Made by a program: the position numbers and the translations under genes
In this document: positions 8,459 through 16,872 of the stretch, piece after piece
Layout of the letters: every line of letters begins with the position of its first letter
Position numbering within the stretch: position 1 is the stretch's first letter
Notes under the pieces: model-generated
Database searches by the model: none
What the model saw: only the letters and a program-made list of their open reading frames with translations
What the model was told of the DNA's origin: nothing
Assembly (NCBI GenBank): GCA_910579465.1
Contig: CAJTUB010000006.1
Coordinates: 210,540-274,539, forward strand
Source: an uncultured Lachnospiraceae bacterium
GTDB taxonomy: Bacteria > Bacillota > Clostridia > Lachnospirales > Lachnospiraceae
Reading direction: 5' to 3'
Length of the DNA: 64,000 nucleotides

Positions 8459-9733
8459 TTATTTCTTATCATTTTGTCTCATATTATGGACCGGGGCAAG
8501 CAGTCTGAGTCTTGTATTCCTGAAGCCGTACTCTGTATAATAAATCCCGAAAATCTCCTCCTCGTCAATATACAGACCGTTTTCTTCTGCAAAGGAAACG
8601 ATAATCTCCTGAAAGATGTCATAAGCGCCTGCCGCCTCTCCCTCCAGGATAAGATAGATTCCCCCAGGAAGCTCCTTTCTTTTCATTTTCCCTTCCCCCC
8701 TGCCTGCCATTACCCCCTCTTCAAAAATACCATAGGTAAAGCTGTCCGGCAGCTGCCGGACGTAAAATTCATCGATATCCTTTAAACCGCCGGGAGCATA
8801 TTCCGCCACATGCTCCAGTATGGCCCATGCCGCCTTTTGCTCTGCATTGCCTCCCCTTTTCTCTGCGACCAATACCGTCCTCTGCTCCAGAACCGCCAGC
8901 CTGATCCGGGGATAATCCTCTTCCGGCATAACGGACAAATAGAGCCGGAGCCTGCAGGGCTTCCCGTCGCGGAGGAGATATTCCTCAAAATAACCGTCCT
9001 CCCCATATTGATACATACTGTACGTCAGCCATCCTTTGTCTAAATAAACCCATGCGGCATTAATCAGCTCCTCCTGATTCTCCACGGTCGTCATGGCAAA
9101 CAGACCGGTATACGGGTCCCGCCGTCTGCCGGTCTCAAATATTCCTTCCAGCTGCCCTGCCCATCCCTCTCCTGCCGGCAGATACAGCTCATAGCAAAAT
9201 TTATTTTTCCTCTGCCTCCCGTTGCGTCCGAATATTCTGCCCGTATAACCGGGCACCCTGTCGAAGAACGCCTTGATTGCACAATCTTCAATGCCCTTCA
9301 GCTTTGCGGCATAAAAAGAAAAGCAGGAAAACTCCGGAAGCATAACCCTCTCCACCGATACGTCAAATACGCCGGTTCCCCGGCAGGGCGGAAAAAAATA
9401 AAACCTGTCGCTTTTCTTATATTCCATAGGCGTCATATGGAGCTTCTGGCGCACCAGCCGGCAAAACTCCTGCTGCGAGGAATAGCCGCACATATATGCG
9501 ATATCCGCCAACGGAAAATCCGACCCCTTTACTAATGCAAGCGCGTTGGAAAGCCGCCTTTTCCTGATATATTCCTTAATAGAATGCCCCGCTATGTTGT
9601 AAAAATCCCTGTACAGCTTGGCACGCGACACAAACCCTGCCCCTGCCAGGGACTCCGCACGGATATCCTCTGACAGATGCGCTTCCACATATTCAATTAA
9701 AGCCCTTGTATAGCTCAGCTTGTCCCTGTTCAT
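8459..9733 (-). CDS. AraC-family transcriptional regulator with C-terminal effector-binding region
   Basis: A 424-residue regulator with the HTH at the N terminus: AESLAGAGFVSRAKLYRDFY, then GHSIKEYIRKRRLSNALALV and IAYMCGYSSQQEFCRLVRQK within residues 8-105. That second-helix block is typical of AraC proteins. The remaining 300 residues contain one or more GyrI-like sensing domains. N-terminal HTH plus C-terminal GyrI-like domain is the Rob/SAV-like arrangement used for multidrug or stress sensing. The gene next downstream encodes a stand-alone effector-binding protein, its most likely partner or target. Confidence 0.85.
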   Translation of the reverse strand: MNRDKLSYTRALIEYVEAHLSEDIRAESLAGAGFVSRAKLYRDFYNIAGHSIKEYIRKRRLSNALALVKGSDFPLADIAYMCGYSSQQEFCRLVRQKLHMTPMEYKKSDRFYFFPPCRGTGVFDVSVERVMLPEFSCFSFYAAKLKGIEDCAIKAFFDRVPGYTGRIFGRNGRQRKNKFCYELYLPAGEGWAGQLEGIFETGRRRDPYTGLFAMTTVENQEELINAAWVYLDKGWLTYSMYQYGEDGYFEEYLLRDGKPCRLRLYLSVMPEEDYPRIRLAVLEQRTVLVAEKRGGNAEQKAAWAILEHVAEYAPGGLKDIDEFYVRQLPDSFTYGIFEEGVMAGRGEGKMKRKELPGGIYLILEGEAAGAYDIFQEIIVSFAEENGLYIDEEEIFGIYYTEYGFRNTRLRLLAPVHNMRQNDKK

Positions 9734-9877
9734 CCAAACACCAGCATCCTGTCCTGCAAATGATTCCTTTCATACGAAACCATTATACTGTGCAGGATAA
9801 TCCAAGTCAAGTTTCCACATTTTATATCCCGCCCTCTGTTCCGGGAAACGTGAAAATCAAATTACAATTTATCTATA

Positions 9878-10056
9878 ATCCATCAGGAACAGCCTTATCG
9901 GGATTTATGAAAATCAAGTTTAAAAGGGTCGGAATAAGAGTCGTCTATAAGGTTGAAATTGTCGAAAATATAATGAAAGTCATTATTATCTCCGCAAGGT
10001 CAGACGATCAGGTCTATGAGGAAGCTGAAAAGCGGCGTAAAAAATATGATCTTTGA
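9878..10056 (+). pseudogene. RelE/HigB-like toxin gene remnant (C-terminal half only)
   Basis: The last 58 codons of an open frame read NPSGTALSGFMKIKF, GIRVVYKVE, MKVIIISARSDDQVYEEAEK. This is the pattern of the C-terminal half of RelE-superfamily mRNA interferases (L.G..K.K....GIR.VY and MKVI.ISAR.D). The N-terminal helices are absent: upstream sequence in this frame is low-complexity and overlaps the AraC start region. No antitoxin gene is adjacent. I read it as a decayed toxin gene. Confidence 0.6.
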
Positions 10057-10107
10057 GGGGCTGCTGCAGATTACTAAATCATAAATAAGTAAATCTTAAA
10101 AAAGCTA

Positions 10108-10136
10108 TTGACTCCTCTGTAAAACTGCCCTATAAT
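10108..10136 (+). promoter_or_regulatory. sigma-A promoter of the ATPase gene
   Basis: -35 TTGACT (10108-10113), 17-bp spacer, -10 TATAAT (10131-10136). GTAAATC-type repeats flank it (TAAATCATAA near 10075, GTAAATCTTA near 10089, GTAAATCATA near 10140) and could be operator sites. Confidence 0.7.
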
Positions 10137-10179
10137 AAAGTAAATCATATACTGCATCATTTTCTATGGAGGGAATGCC

Positions 10180-11568
10180 ATGTTCATAGGCAGGGAAGCC
10201 GAGCTTCATACATTAAACAAGCTCTATTGTTCTGATAAATTTGAATTTGCTGTCATTTACGGCCGCCGCCGCATAGGGAAAACTGCCCTTATCAACGAGT
10301 TTACAAAGGGGAAAGACACCATATTCTTTACCGGTCTTGAGAGCAACGAAAAGCAGAATCTTGATAACCTCTCAAGGTGCATCATGGAATATTCTGCAGA
10401 AATCGCATCCGGTGCCTCCTTTCCGACCTTCCAGGCTGCACTTGGACATATTTTTGAGTTAGCAGAAGCAAAAAGGATTGTTTTCGTCATTGACGAATAT
10501 CCTTATGTTGCCCGTGCATCAAAAGGTCTTGCCTCTACGCTCCAGTTTCTTATCGACAAGCACAAGGACAGCTCCCGGCTGTTTTTGATTCTTTGCGGTT
10601 CTTCGATGTCTTACATGGAAGACCATGTACTTGCGTATAAAGCTCCCCTGTATGGAAGACGGACAGCGCAGCTTAAAATAAAGCCTTTTGAATTTTTCGA
10701 GGCCTGCCGTTATTTTAAAAAACTGTCAAATGAAAATAAAGCGCTCGCATACGGCATTGTCGGGGGGACACCCCAATATCTCATGCAGTTTGATGATAGT
10801 CTTTCCATCGAAGAAAACATAAAAAATACGCACCTTAACCCTGCCTCCCCCATTTTTGAAGAGCCGAACAACCTCTTAAAGCAGGAAGTGCGCGAGCCTG
10901 CCATTTACAATGCAATAATTACAGCAATTGCAGCAGGTTCCTCCAGAATGAATGAAATCTCAAACAAAATAGACGAGGACAGCAGCGCATGCGCGACCTA
11001 TATTAAGAATCTGATTACACTGGGCATCATAAAAAAAGAATCCCCCTACGGTGAAAAAGCTACCCGTAAGACCATTTACTCGATTGAGGATAATATGTTC
11101 CGCTTCTGGTATCGTTTTGTACCGGAAAATGCTTCGATTATTTCCCGTGGCGCAGCCGGGCTGGCATACCAGCGTATTGCTCCTGAACTCTCCTCTTACA
11201 TGGGAAGCGTGTTCGAAGATATTTGCAGACAGTATCTTTGGAAACTGCTGCTCAATGGCAAATGTGCCGTTACCTTCAGCGACATCGGCCGTTGGTGGGG
11301 CACAAATCCTAATACCAGATGTCAGGAGGAAATTGACATTATGGGTGCCGATAAAAATGCCGCTTTGTTTGCCGAATGCAAATGGACAAACGAAAAGGTT
11401 GACCTTAACGTGCTTGAAACCCTTGTAGCACGCAGCGGACTGTTCCACTATAAGAAGAAGCATTTTTACCTTTTTGCCAAAACCGGCTTTACAAAGGGCT
11501 GTATCGACAACGCAGCAAAAATGGGAAATGTCACGCTCGTTTCCTACAATGAAATGCTGAACTTCTGA
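10180..11568 (+). CDS. AAA-type ATPase with DUF234-like C-terminal domain
   Basis: A 462-residue protein. MFIGREAELHTLNKLY starts an 'archaeal ATPase' module, with Walker A YGRRRIGKTAL near residue 28, Walker B RIVFVIDEYPYVA near residue 103 and sensor-like LFLILCGSSMSYME. A winged-helix segment (residues about 250-310) precedes a C-terminal part resembling a restriction-type nuclease fold (CQEEIDIMGADKNAALFAECKW, residues about 383-404, an E/D...ExK-like pattern). Such DUF234 ATPases are common but uncharacterised in gut Firmicutes. It is monocistronic here with its own promoter. Confidence 0.8.
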   Translation: MFIGREAELHTLNKLYCSDKFEFAVIYGRRRIGKTALINEFTKGKDTIFFTGLESNEKQNLDNLSRCIMEYSAEIASGASFPTFQAALGHIFELAEAKRIVFVIDEYPYVARASKGLASTLQFLIDKHKDSSRLFLILCGSSMSYMEDHVLAYKAPLYGRRTAQLKIKPFEFFEACRYFKKLSNENKALAYGIVGGTPQYLMQFDDSLSIEENIKNTHLNPASPIFEEPNNLLKQEVREPAIYNAIITAIAAGSSRMNEISNKIDEDSSACATYIKNLITLGIIKKESPYGEKATRKTIYSIEDNMFRFWYRFVPENASIISRGAAGLAYQRIAPELSSYMGSVFEDICRQYLWKLLLNGKCAVTFSDIGRWWGTNPNTRCQEEIDIMGADKNAALFAECKWTNEKVDLNVLETLVARSGLFHYKKKHFYLFAKTGFTKGCIDNAAKMGNVTLVSYNEMLNF

Positions 11569-11678
11569 CTCCCGCATCTGCTCTGACGCAACACGCACTA
11601 AAAAGAGACCGCAAAACATTGCGCTTATAACTACGGCAAGGTCTTTCCCATTACAGTAACAGCTCTCCTCCGCCTAAT

Positions 11679-11754
11679 CGAGTAGGGAAGATTTTCTCCC
11701 TACTCGCCGCGCCGCCGCGGATGCCCGTAAGGGCATAACTTCCTTTCCGCGGCG
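11679..11754. other. two strong intergenic hairpins between convergent genes
   Basis: First hairpin: arms CGAGTAGGGA (11679-11688) and TCCCTACTCG (11697-11706). Second, nested: arms CGCCGCGG (11713-11720) and CCGCGGCG (11747-11754) enclosing ATGCCC/GGGCAT around a GTAA loop. No T run follows, so these are not ordinary terminators. Role unknown; possible mobile-element end or structured RNA. Confidence 0.6.
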
Positions 11755-11761
11755 TGTGCAT

Positions 11762-11792
11762 AAAAAAGGGGCCGCGCTTTGCACGCAGCCCC
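11762..11792 (-). terminator. intrinsic terminator of the SSB-like gene
   Basis: On the minus strand GGGGCTGCGTGC pairs with GCGCGGCCCC and is followed by six Ts. It begins just after the SSB-like stop codon. Confidence 0.85.
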
Positions 11793-11798
11793 TTAGCC

Positions 11799-12428
11799 TT
11801 ATTCCTCAAAATATTCTAACTTGCTTACCGATACCTCATAAGCAATACGCTTTTCAAATTCTGTCTCGGACAGCTTTTTCTGGTACTCTCTGCTCTGGAT
11901 TCTGCCCCAGAGCTGCACATGGCCGCCGACGGAAAAGCTGTCTGCAAAGCGGGCGTTTCTGCCCCAGCAGATGCACGGAATGTAATCGGACTTTCCGTAC
12001 GGACGGTTCACTGCCAGAAGTACGTCTGCAATTTCCCTGCCGAGCGGCGTCTTGCGGTAAATCGGCTGTTTGCAGACAAACCCGTCCAAAAAAATGTAAT
12101 TCGGCTTCACGCTCTCGTCCGGTTCTTCCTCCAGACGGATTTCCCGTGCAAACACGGAAAGCACCAGCCGGTTTCTGCTCTCTTCATGGCGGTTATAAGA
12201 GCGGAACTGTCCAATGATATGTGCATATGCTCCTATATAGCTTTTGGTGACATCCAGCAGACGCTCGGATACCATAATCGGTATCACATCGTTGGAATCG
12301 CTCAGACGGTTCACCGAAAGCTCTACCATATAGAAGCTTTCTCCAAATACCTCGTGGCTGTACACAAACTCACTGATTACCTCTCCTACAATACTCACCT
12401 GGTTGTTTTCAAAGACCTTATCTGTCAT
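11799..12428 (-). CDS. single-stranded DNA-binding protein-like (two OB folds)
   Basis: A 209-residue protein with two OB-fold-like halves: VSIVGEVISEFVYSHEVFGE through LLDVTKSYIGAYAHIIGQFR, and NYIFLDGFVCKQPIYRKTPLG through CWGRNARFADSFSVGGHVQL. The second half is the more canonical SSB pattern (IADVLLAVNRPYGKSDYIPC). This longer SSB-type protein is frequent in Lachnospiraceae beside a normal SSB. It lacks the acidic SSB tip. Likely binds single-stranded DNA; partner processes are unknown. Confidence 0.75.
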   Translation of the reverse strand: MTDKVFENNQVSIVGEVISEFVYSHEVFGESFYMVELSVNRLSDSNDVIPIMVSERLLDVTKSYIGAYAHIIGQFRSYNRHEESRNRLVLSVFAREIRLEEEPDESVKPNYIFLDGFVCKQPIYRKTPLGREIADVLLAVNRPYGKSDYIPCICWGRNARFADSFSVGGHVQLWGRIQSREYQKKLSETEFEKRIAYEVSVSKLEYFEE

Positions 12429-12887
12429 TTCGTATGACTCCCTTCGTTTTTCTCCTGTTTTTCCGGTACAGTTTTTCTGCCCGCATTATATTTTTATGTC
12501 TCTTATTCCTTTTTCAGAAGTTAATTTTTTACATTTTTTGTAAAATCAATCGCAAAATCCGACATTCTGCGACAAATATCTTGTCTCTCACCCCCTCCAA
12601 GAAGTAAATTTTACCATATTTTCCCAACATTTTCAAGGGTTTTTTGCAAGTTTCCAAATTTTTTTAAACGAAAGCCGAAAAAGCTCCGGCTTTTGTATTC
12701 CGCAAAGCATAACTCCTCCGGGCATGTGCAAAATAAGATACAGCTCAAAAAATGCGGAACCCCAGGCATTTTTTTCTTGCTAAAATTAAAAATTATGCTA
12801 TACTTAGGAAAGTAGTGCCGCAAATAGCACATTTCCCTGACGGACATGCTTCGTCGACTTCCTGCGGCGCAATAGAAAGGATTCAGT
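12429..12887. other. AT-rich intergenic region between divergent SSB-like gene and typA
   Basis: 459 bp without a gene. It holds an upstream region for the leftward gene, two small hairpins (AAAGCCG/CGGCTTT near 12664-12696 and AAAAAATGC/GCATTTTTTT near 12748-12777), and the typA promoter. Nothing else was recognised. Confidence 0.5.
12777..12804 (+). promoter_or_regulatory. promoter of typA
   Basis: -35 TTGCTA (12777-12782), 16-bp spacer, -10 TATACT (12799-12804), giving a leader of about 75 nt before the typA ATG. Confidence 0.6.
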
Positions 12888-14720
12888 ATGATTACAAAGA
12901 AAGAAAACATACGAAACATTGCAATCATTGCACATGTCGACCACGGCAAGACGACACTCGTAGATGAACTATTAAAGCAAAGCGGCGTTTTCCGCCAGAA
13001 TCAGGCAGTTCAGGAACGTGTTATGGACTCTAACGACCTTGAGCGCGAACGCGGCATTACCATTTTATCCAAAAATACCGCCGTTTATTATAAGGATACT
13101 AAGATTAACATCATTGATACTCCGGGACATGCCGATTTCGGCGGCGAGGTGGAGCGCGTCCTGAAGATGGTAAACGGCGTCATCCTTGTGGTAGATGCCT
13201 TTGAGGGCGCAATGCCGCAGACCAAATTCGTATTAAAAAAGGCGCTGGAGCTGAACCTTCCGGTCATTGTCTGCATCAATAAAATTGACCGCCCGGAAGC
13301 GCGTCCGAAGGAAGTCATCGACGAGGTATTAGAGCTTTTCATTGATTTGGATGCCTCCGACGAGCAGCTGGACTGTCCGTTTGTCTTTGCTTCCGCAAAG
13401 ACCGGCGTTGCCATCTTAGAGCTGGACGAAAAGCCGGAAAGCATGGAGCCTTTGTTTGAAACCATTTTGGAATATATCCCGGCGCCGGAGGGCGACCCGG
13501 AGGCAGGTACACAGCTGTTAATCAGTACCATAGACTATAACGAATATGTCGGCCGCATCGGCGTCGGAAAGGTCGATAACGGCATTATCCGCGTAAACCA
13601 GGAGGTCGTAGTGGTAAATGCCCATGACCCTGAAAAATGCCGGAAGGTAAAAGTGAGCAAGCTTTATGAATTTGACGGCTTAAAAAAGATAGAGGTAACA
13701 GAGGCCGGTGTCGGTTCCATTGTTGCCATCTCCGGCATTACCGATATCCATATCGGCGATACCCTCTGCTCCCCGGAAAATCCGCAGCCGATTCCGTTCC
13801 AGAAAATTTCAGAGCCGACCCTTGCGATGCACTTTATCGTAAACGATTCCCCGTTTGCCGGACAGGAAGGTAAATTCGTTACCTCAAGACATCTGCGCGA
13901 CCGCCTGCTTCGTGAATTGAATACCGATGTCAGCCTCCGCGTAGAAGAAACGGACACGACCGAAAGCTTCAAGGTATCCGGCAGAGGGGAGCTTCATCTG
14001 TCCGTACTCATTGAAAATATGCGCCGCGAAGGCTATGAATTTGCGGTCAGCAAGCCGGAAGTGCTTTATAAGTTTGATGAAAACGGGAAAAAGCTGGAAC
14101 CGATGGAGCACGCCGTCATTGACGTGCCAGAGGAATTTTCCGGTACGGTAATTGAAAAGCTCAGCAGCCGGAAGGGCGAGCTGCTCGGCATGTCTACCGC
14201 AGGCGGCGGCTATACCCGTCTGGAATTTTCCATTCCGTCCAGAGGGCTGATTGGCTACCGCGGCGAATTTATGACCGATACAAAGGGAAACGGGATTCTC
14301 AATACCCTGTTTGACGACTATGCCCCGTACAAGGGCGACATCCAGTACCGCAAGCAGGGAAGCCTGATTGCATTTGAGACCGGCGAAGCAATCACCTATG
14401 GTCTGTATAACGCGCAGGAGCGCGGCGTACTGTTCCTCGGCGCGGGCGAAAAGGTCTATGCAGGCATGGTCATCGGCCAGACCGGAAAGCCGGAGGACAT
14501 CGAAGTCAACGTCTGCAAGAGAAAGCAGCTTACCAATACCCGTTCCTCCTCCGCAGACGAAGCGCTCCGCCTCTCGCCGCCGCGTATCTTAAGTCTGGAA
14601 CAGGCAATTGAATTTATCGATACCGACGAGCTTTTAGAGATTACGCCGAAGTCGCTGCGTATCCGCAAAAAGATACTGGACCCGACCTTAAGAAAACGAG
14701 CTTCCATGAGAAAAAGCTGA
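12888..14720 (+). CDS. typA: translational GTPase TypA/BipA
   Basis: A 610-residue ribosome-associated GTPase of normal length. G1 is IAHVDHGKTTL (residues about 13-23), G3 DTPGHADFGGEVERV, G4 CINKIDRPEA and G5 ASAKTG. Elongation factor-like domains II, III and V follow (ISEPTLAMHFIVNDSPFAGQ; GRGELHLSVLIENMRREGYE), and the TypA-specific C-terminal region contains QLTNTRSSSADEALRLSPPR. TypA assists ribosome assembly and stress growth. Monocistronic behind its own promoter. Confidence 0.97.
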   Translation: MITKKENIRNIAIIAHVDHGKTTLVDELLKQSGVFRQNQAVQERVMDSNDLERERGITILSKNTAVYYKDTKINIIDTPGHADFGGEVERVLKMVNGVILVVDAFEGAMPQTKFVLKKALELNLPVIVCINKIDRPEARPKEVIDEVLELFIDLDASDEQLDCPFVFASAKTGVAILELDEKPESMEPLFETILEYIPAPEGDPEAGTQLLISTIDYNEYVGRIGVGKVDNGIIRVNQEVVVVNAHDPEKCRKVKVSKLYEFDGLKKIEVTEAGVGSIVAISGITDIHIGDTLCSPENPQPIPFQKISEPTLAMHFIVNDSPFAGQEGKFVTSRHLRDRLLRELNTDVSLRVEETDTTESFKVSGRGELHLSVLIENMRREGYEFAVSKPEVLYKFDENGKKLEPMEHAVIDVPEEFSGTVIEKLSSRKGELLGMSTAGGGYTRLEFSIPSRGLIGYRGEFMTDTKGNGILNTLFDDYAPYKGDIQYRKQGSLIAFETGEAITYGLYNAQERGVLFLGAGEKVYAGMVIGQTGKPEDIEVNVCKRKQLTNTRSSSADEALRLSPPRILSLEQAIEFIDTDELLEITPKSLRIRKKILDPTLRKRASMRKS

Positions 14721-14730
14721 ACCTGAAGCA

Positions 14731-14838
14731 TTTTTACATTTGTCCGAAGAACCGCGTTTTTAGCAAAATCGGAATCACCTCCAAGTACCGTTCAGGCACG
14801 GGGACGCCCCCGACAGCTTAGCGGTATCTGGAGGAACT
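14731..14838. repeat. dispersed structured repeat, copy A
   Basis: Shares ACATTTGTCCGAAG (14736-14749) and CGGAATCACCTCC (14770-14782) with copies B (53281-53385) and C (inside 56458-56786). A stem forms between CCTCCAAGTACCG (14778-14790) and CGGTATCTGGAGG (14822-14834); its loop carries CGGGG/CCCCG. Lies between convergent typA and the Panacea-like gene. Confidence 0.75.
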
Positions 14839-14848
14839 TCCATTACGC

Positions 14849-15649
14849 TTACAGCCCCGACTCCCGTTCCGGACTCCCTGTCTTTCTCCGCTTTCTTCCG
14901 GTACGTTCCGCAAAATACCTGTGAAACTCCTCCGGTCTGCTGATTTTATAGTTCTGCACAATTTTCCTGAAATATGCCGCAACCGCCTCGTTTTTCATTT
15001 TCCTGCCGCCGGTTCCGGTCCGTCCTGTTCTGATGTAACGCCGCTCTGCGGCAAACACCGCCTTCAGCTCTGCCGGACCATACCACAAAAGCATCTCATA
15101 GGCCGCGCCAAGAAAAAACTCCTCCTCCGGGGCCAGCAGACCTCCTGCCTCAAAGGACCGCCTCCCGGTGTTCTGCCTCAGCTGTTCATACAGCCCGGCA
15201 TAAGGAACCTCCCCCCCCCTGTCCAGGTCACACTCCTCTGAAAATAAGACATTGTTTCCGAGTCCCAGGGAAAATGCCTGTGCATAAAACAACGTCATTA
15301 CAATCCGGAACGGCGAAATATCCGCACCAGTATACCCGATGAGATATTGCGCCCCGCACCAGAGTCCCGAGGAAGCCAGGTACTGTAACACCGCCTCCCT
15401 GCTCTTTCTATACGCAACAGGAGTCAGGCGCTCCTGATGCTCCTCCAGAAATTCCAGATAGTATGATGGCTCCTGATAAATCCTTTTCAAATGCTCTGCG
15501 TACTCCCCCGCCGGACAGCCTCCCTCCATATAGCGCATCACCGTGGTAGCGCCCCATCCAAGCAGCGCCGCCAACGGCTTTTTCCCGATTCGGTACCGCT
15601 CCAGAAGCTCTGCGAGCTCCCCGGCGGAAATCCCTTCCTGCCGCGACAC
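14849..15649 (-). CDS. HTH regulator fused to a Panacea (SocA-like, DUF4065) domain
   Basis: A 266-residue protein. Residues 8-45 look like an XRE-type DNA-binding unit (IGKKPLAALLGWGATTVMRY). Residues about 85-200 match the Panacea/SocA antitoxin-like fold: QYLIGYTGADISPFRIVMTL, FYAQAFSLGLGNNVLF, VPYAGLYEQL and EEFFLGAAYEMLLWYGPAEL. Panacea domains usually act as chaperone-like antitoxins, with the toxin gene adjacent. No toxin is visible here: the upstream gene is an AI-2E-family transporter and the downstream side is a repeat. The start is a GTG 6 nt after AGGAGG. Probably a regulator or orphan antitoxin. Confidence 0.7.
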   Translation of the reverse strand: MSRQEGISAGELAELLERYRIGKKPLAALLGWGATTVMRYMEGGCPAGEYAEHLKRIYQEPSYYLEFLEEHQERLTPVAYRKSREAVLQYLASSGLWCGAQYLIGYTGADISPFRIVMTLFYAQAFSLGLGNNVLFSEECDLDRGGEVPYAGLYEQLRQNTGRRSFEAGGLLAPEEEFFLGAAYEMLLWYGPAELKAVFAAERRYIRTGRTGTGGRKMKNEAVAAYFRKIVQNYKISRPEEFHRYFAERTGRKRRKTGSPERESGL

Positions 15650-15663
15650 GCCGCGCCTCCTCT

Positions 15664-16785
15664 CTAATACTTCCGATACTCGTTAATACTGTTCGCAAGA
15701 ATCTTAAAACCGCGGATCAGACGCTCAAACACGCCGATACGGTAAAAATTCACGAGAACCATTCCTACCGGAATCCCGATAATCATACCGAGAATGCCGC
15801 CAAAGCGATAGCCGATAAACATAAACAGCAGCGTCGCCAAAGGGTCCATCCCGATGCTGTCGCCTACCATCTTCGGCTGAAGGAACTGCTTAACCAGCTG
15901 GCACACCAGATAGAGTACCGTCAGGACGATTGCCTCCACATAATTTCCCGTCAGAACGTCTACAACAACCCACGGCCCGATTACCGTCCCTGTCCCGAGC
16001 ACCGGGAGCATGTCAAGAAATGCCACCAGCAATGCCAGCAAAAACGAATAATCGACGCCAAGTATTTCAAACCCGATAAACAAAATCACAATAATTACTA
16101 ACATGATTTTGAACTGTGCCTTAAAGTATCCGCCGACTGCGGACTTGATATTGTGTACCACCAGACTGTAATACTCCTGCAGGGTCTCCGGTGTGATTTT
16201 CTTTACCAGCTCCACAAGCTTATCACGGTCGGCAATAAAAAAGTATGCCGCCAGTATTGTAATAATCGCAATCAAAATTCCCTCAATAATGCTGCCGACA
16301 TAACCGCCCGCCACGCTGATCGACGGCATCTTGAAATCCGACATTGCCTTTTCCAGCCAGTCCTCCAGACTTGTCGACAGATTGTTCAGCACATTCTGCA
16401 TCTGTTCAGGAAGTCTTTCATACACGCCATACAGCTTTTGCGACAGCTCCTCAATCAATTGCTGCGCCTTTTCCAGAAGCTCCGGAATATCCCCGGCAAA
16501 ATTAATCAGCTCGCGGATTAAGATATAACAGGTTAAGTACAAAAGCCCGATGACAACCGCCAAAACAAAAATAATAATAATCGCAGAGCCGTATTTCCGT
16601 TTTACCTTTACCCGCTTCTCCAGAAAACGCACCATCGGATTTGCAATCGCCGCAATCACAAAGCCAATCACAAAGGGCAGGAAAAAGCGCAGTACATCTC
16701 CGATAAAAAGTGCAAACAAAACCACGCCTACCAGCGTCAAAAGAAAGTTGACTAAAATTCTTTTATAAATGTCTTTCTCTTTCAT
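15664..16785 (-). CDS. AI-2E family transporter (PerM-like membrane protein)
   Basis: A 373-residue polytopic membrane protein with about eight transmembrane segments. N-terminal FVIGFVIAAIANPMVRFLE and C-terminal LVAFLDMLPVLGTGTVIGPW and GGILGMIIGIPVGMVLVNFY are family hallmarks. Members export diverse substrates (the AI-2 exporter TqsA and Na+/H+ antiporters are in the family), so substrate is not predictable. It follows the Zn/Mn ABC genes on the same strand with an 87-bp gap and precedes the Panacea-like gene by 14 bp. Confidence 0.9.
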   Translation of the reverse strand: MKEKDIYKRILVNFLLTLVGVVLFALFIGDVLRFFLPFVIGFVIAAIANPMVRFLEKRVKVKRKYGSAIIIIFVLAVVIGLLYLTCYILIRELINFAGDIPELLEKAQQLIEELSQKLYGVYERLPEQMQNVLNNLSTSLEDWLEKAMSDFKMPSISVAGGYVGSIIEGILIAIITILAAYFFIADRDKLVELVKKITPETLQEYYSLVVHNIKSAVGGYFKAQFKIMLVIIVILFIGFEILGVDYSFLLALLVAFLDMLPVLGTGTVIGPWVVVDVLTGNYVEAIVLTVLYLVCQLVKQFLQPKMVGDSIGMDPLATLLFMFIGYRFGGILGMIIGIPVGMVLVNFYRIGVFERLIRGFKILANSINEYRKY

Positions 16786-16872
16786 AAGTACCTCCCTTTT
16801 TTAGTGGAATCCTACGGATGCAATCCGCCATCCCTTCCGGAGCGCTTACCTCTCCGGAAACTGTGCCGTCTT

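Noticed and set aside
9706..10056. The full 116-codon plus-strand frame as an intact gene
   Set aside because: Its first half overlaps the divergent AraC start and has no protein-like pattern; only the last 58 codons resemble a RelE toxin, so it is called a remnant.
14849..16785. AI-2E transporter plus Panacea-like gene as a toxin-antitoxin pair
   Set aside because: The transporter has the normal length and all segments of a transport protein and is not toxin-like.
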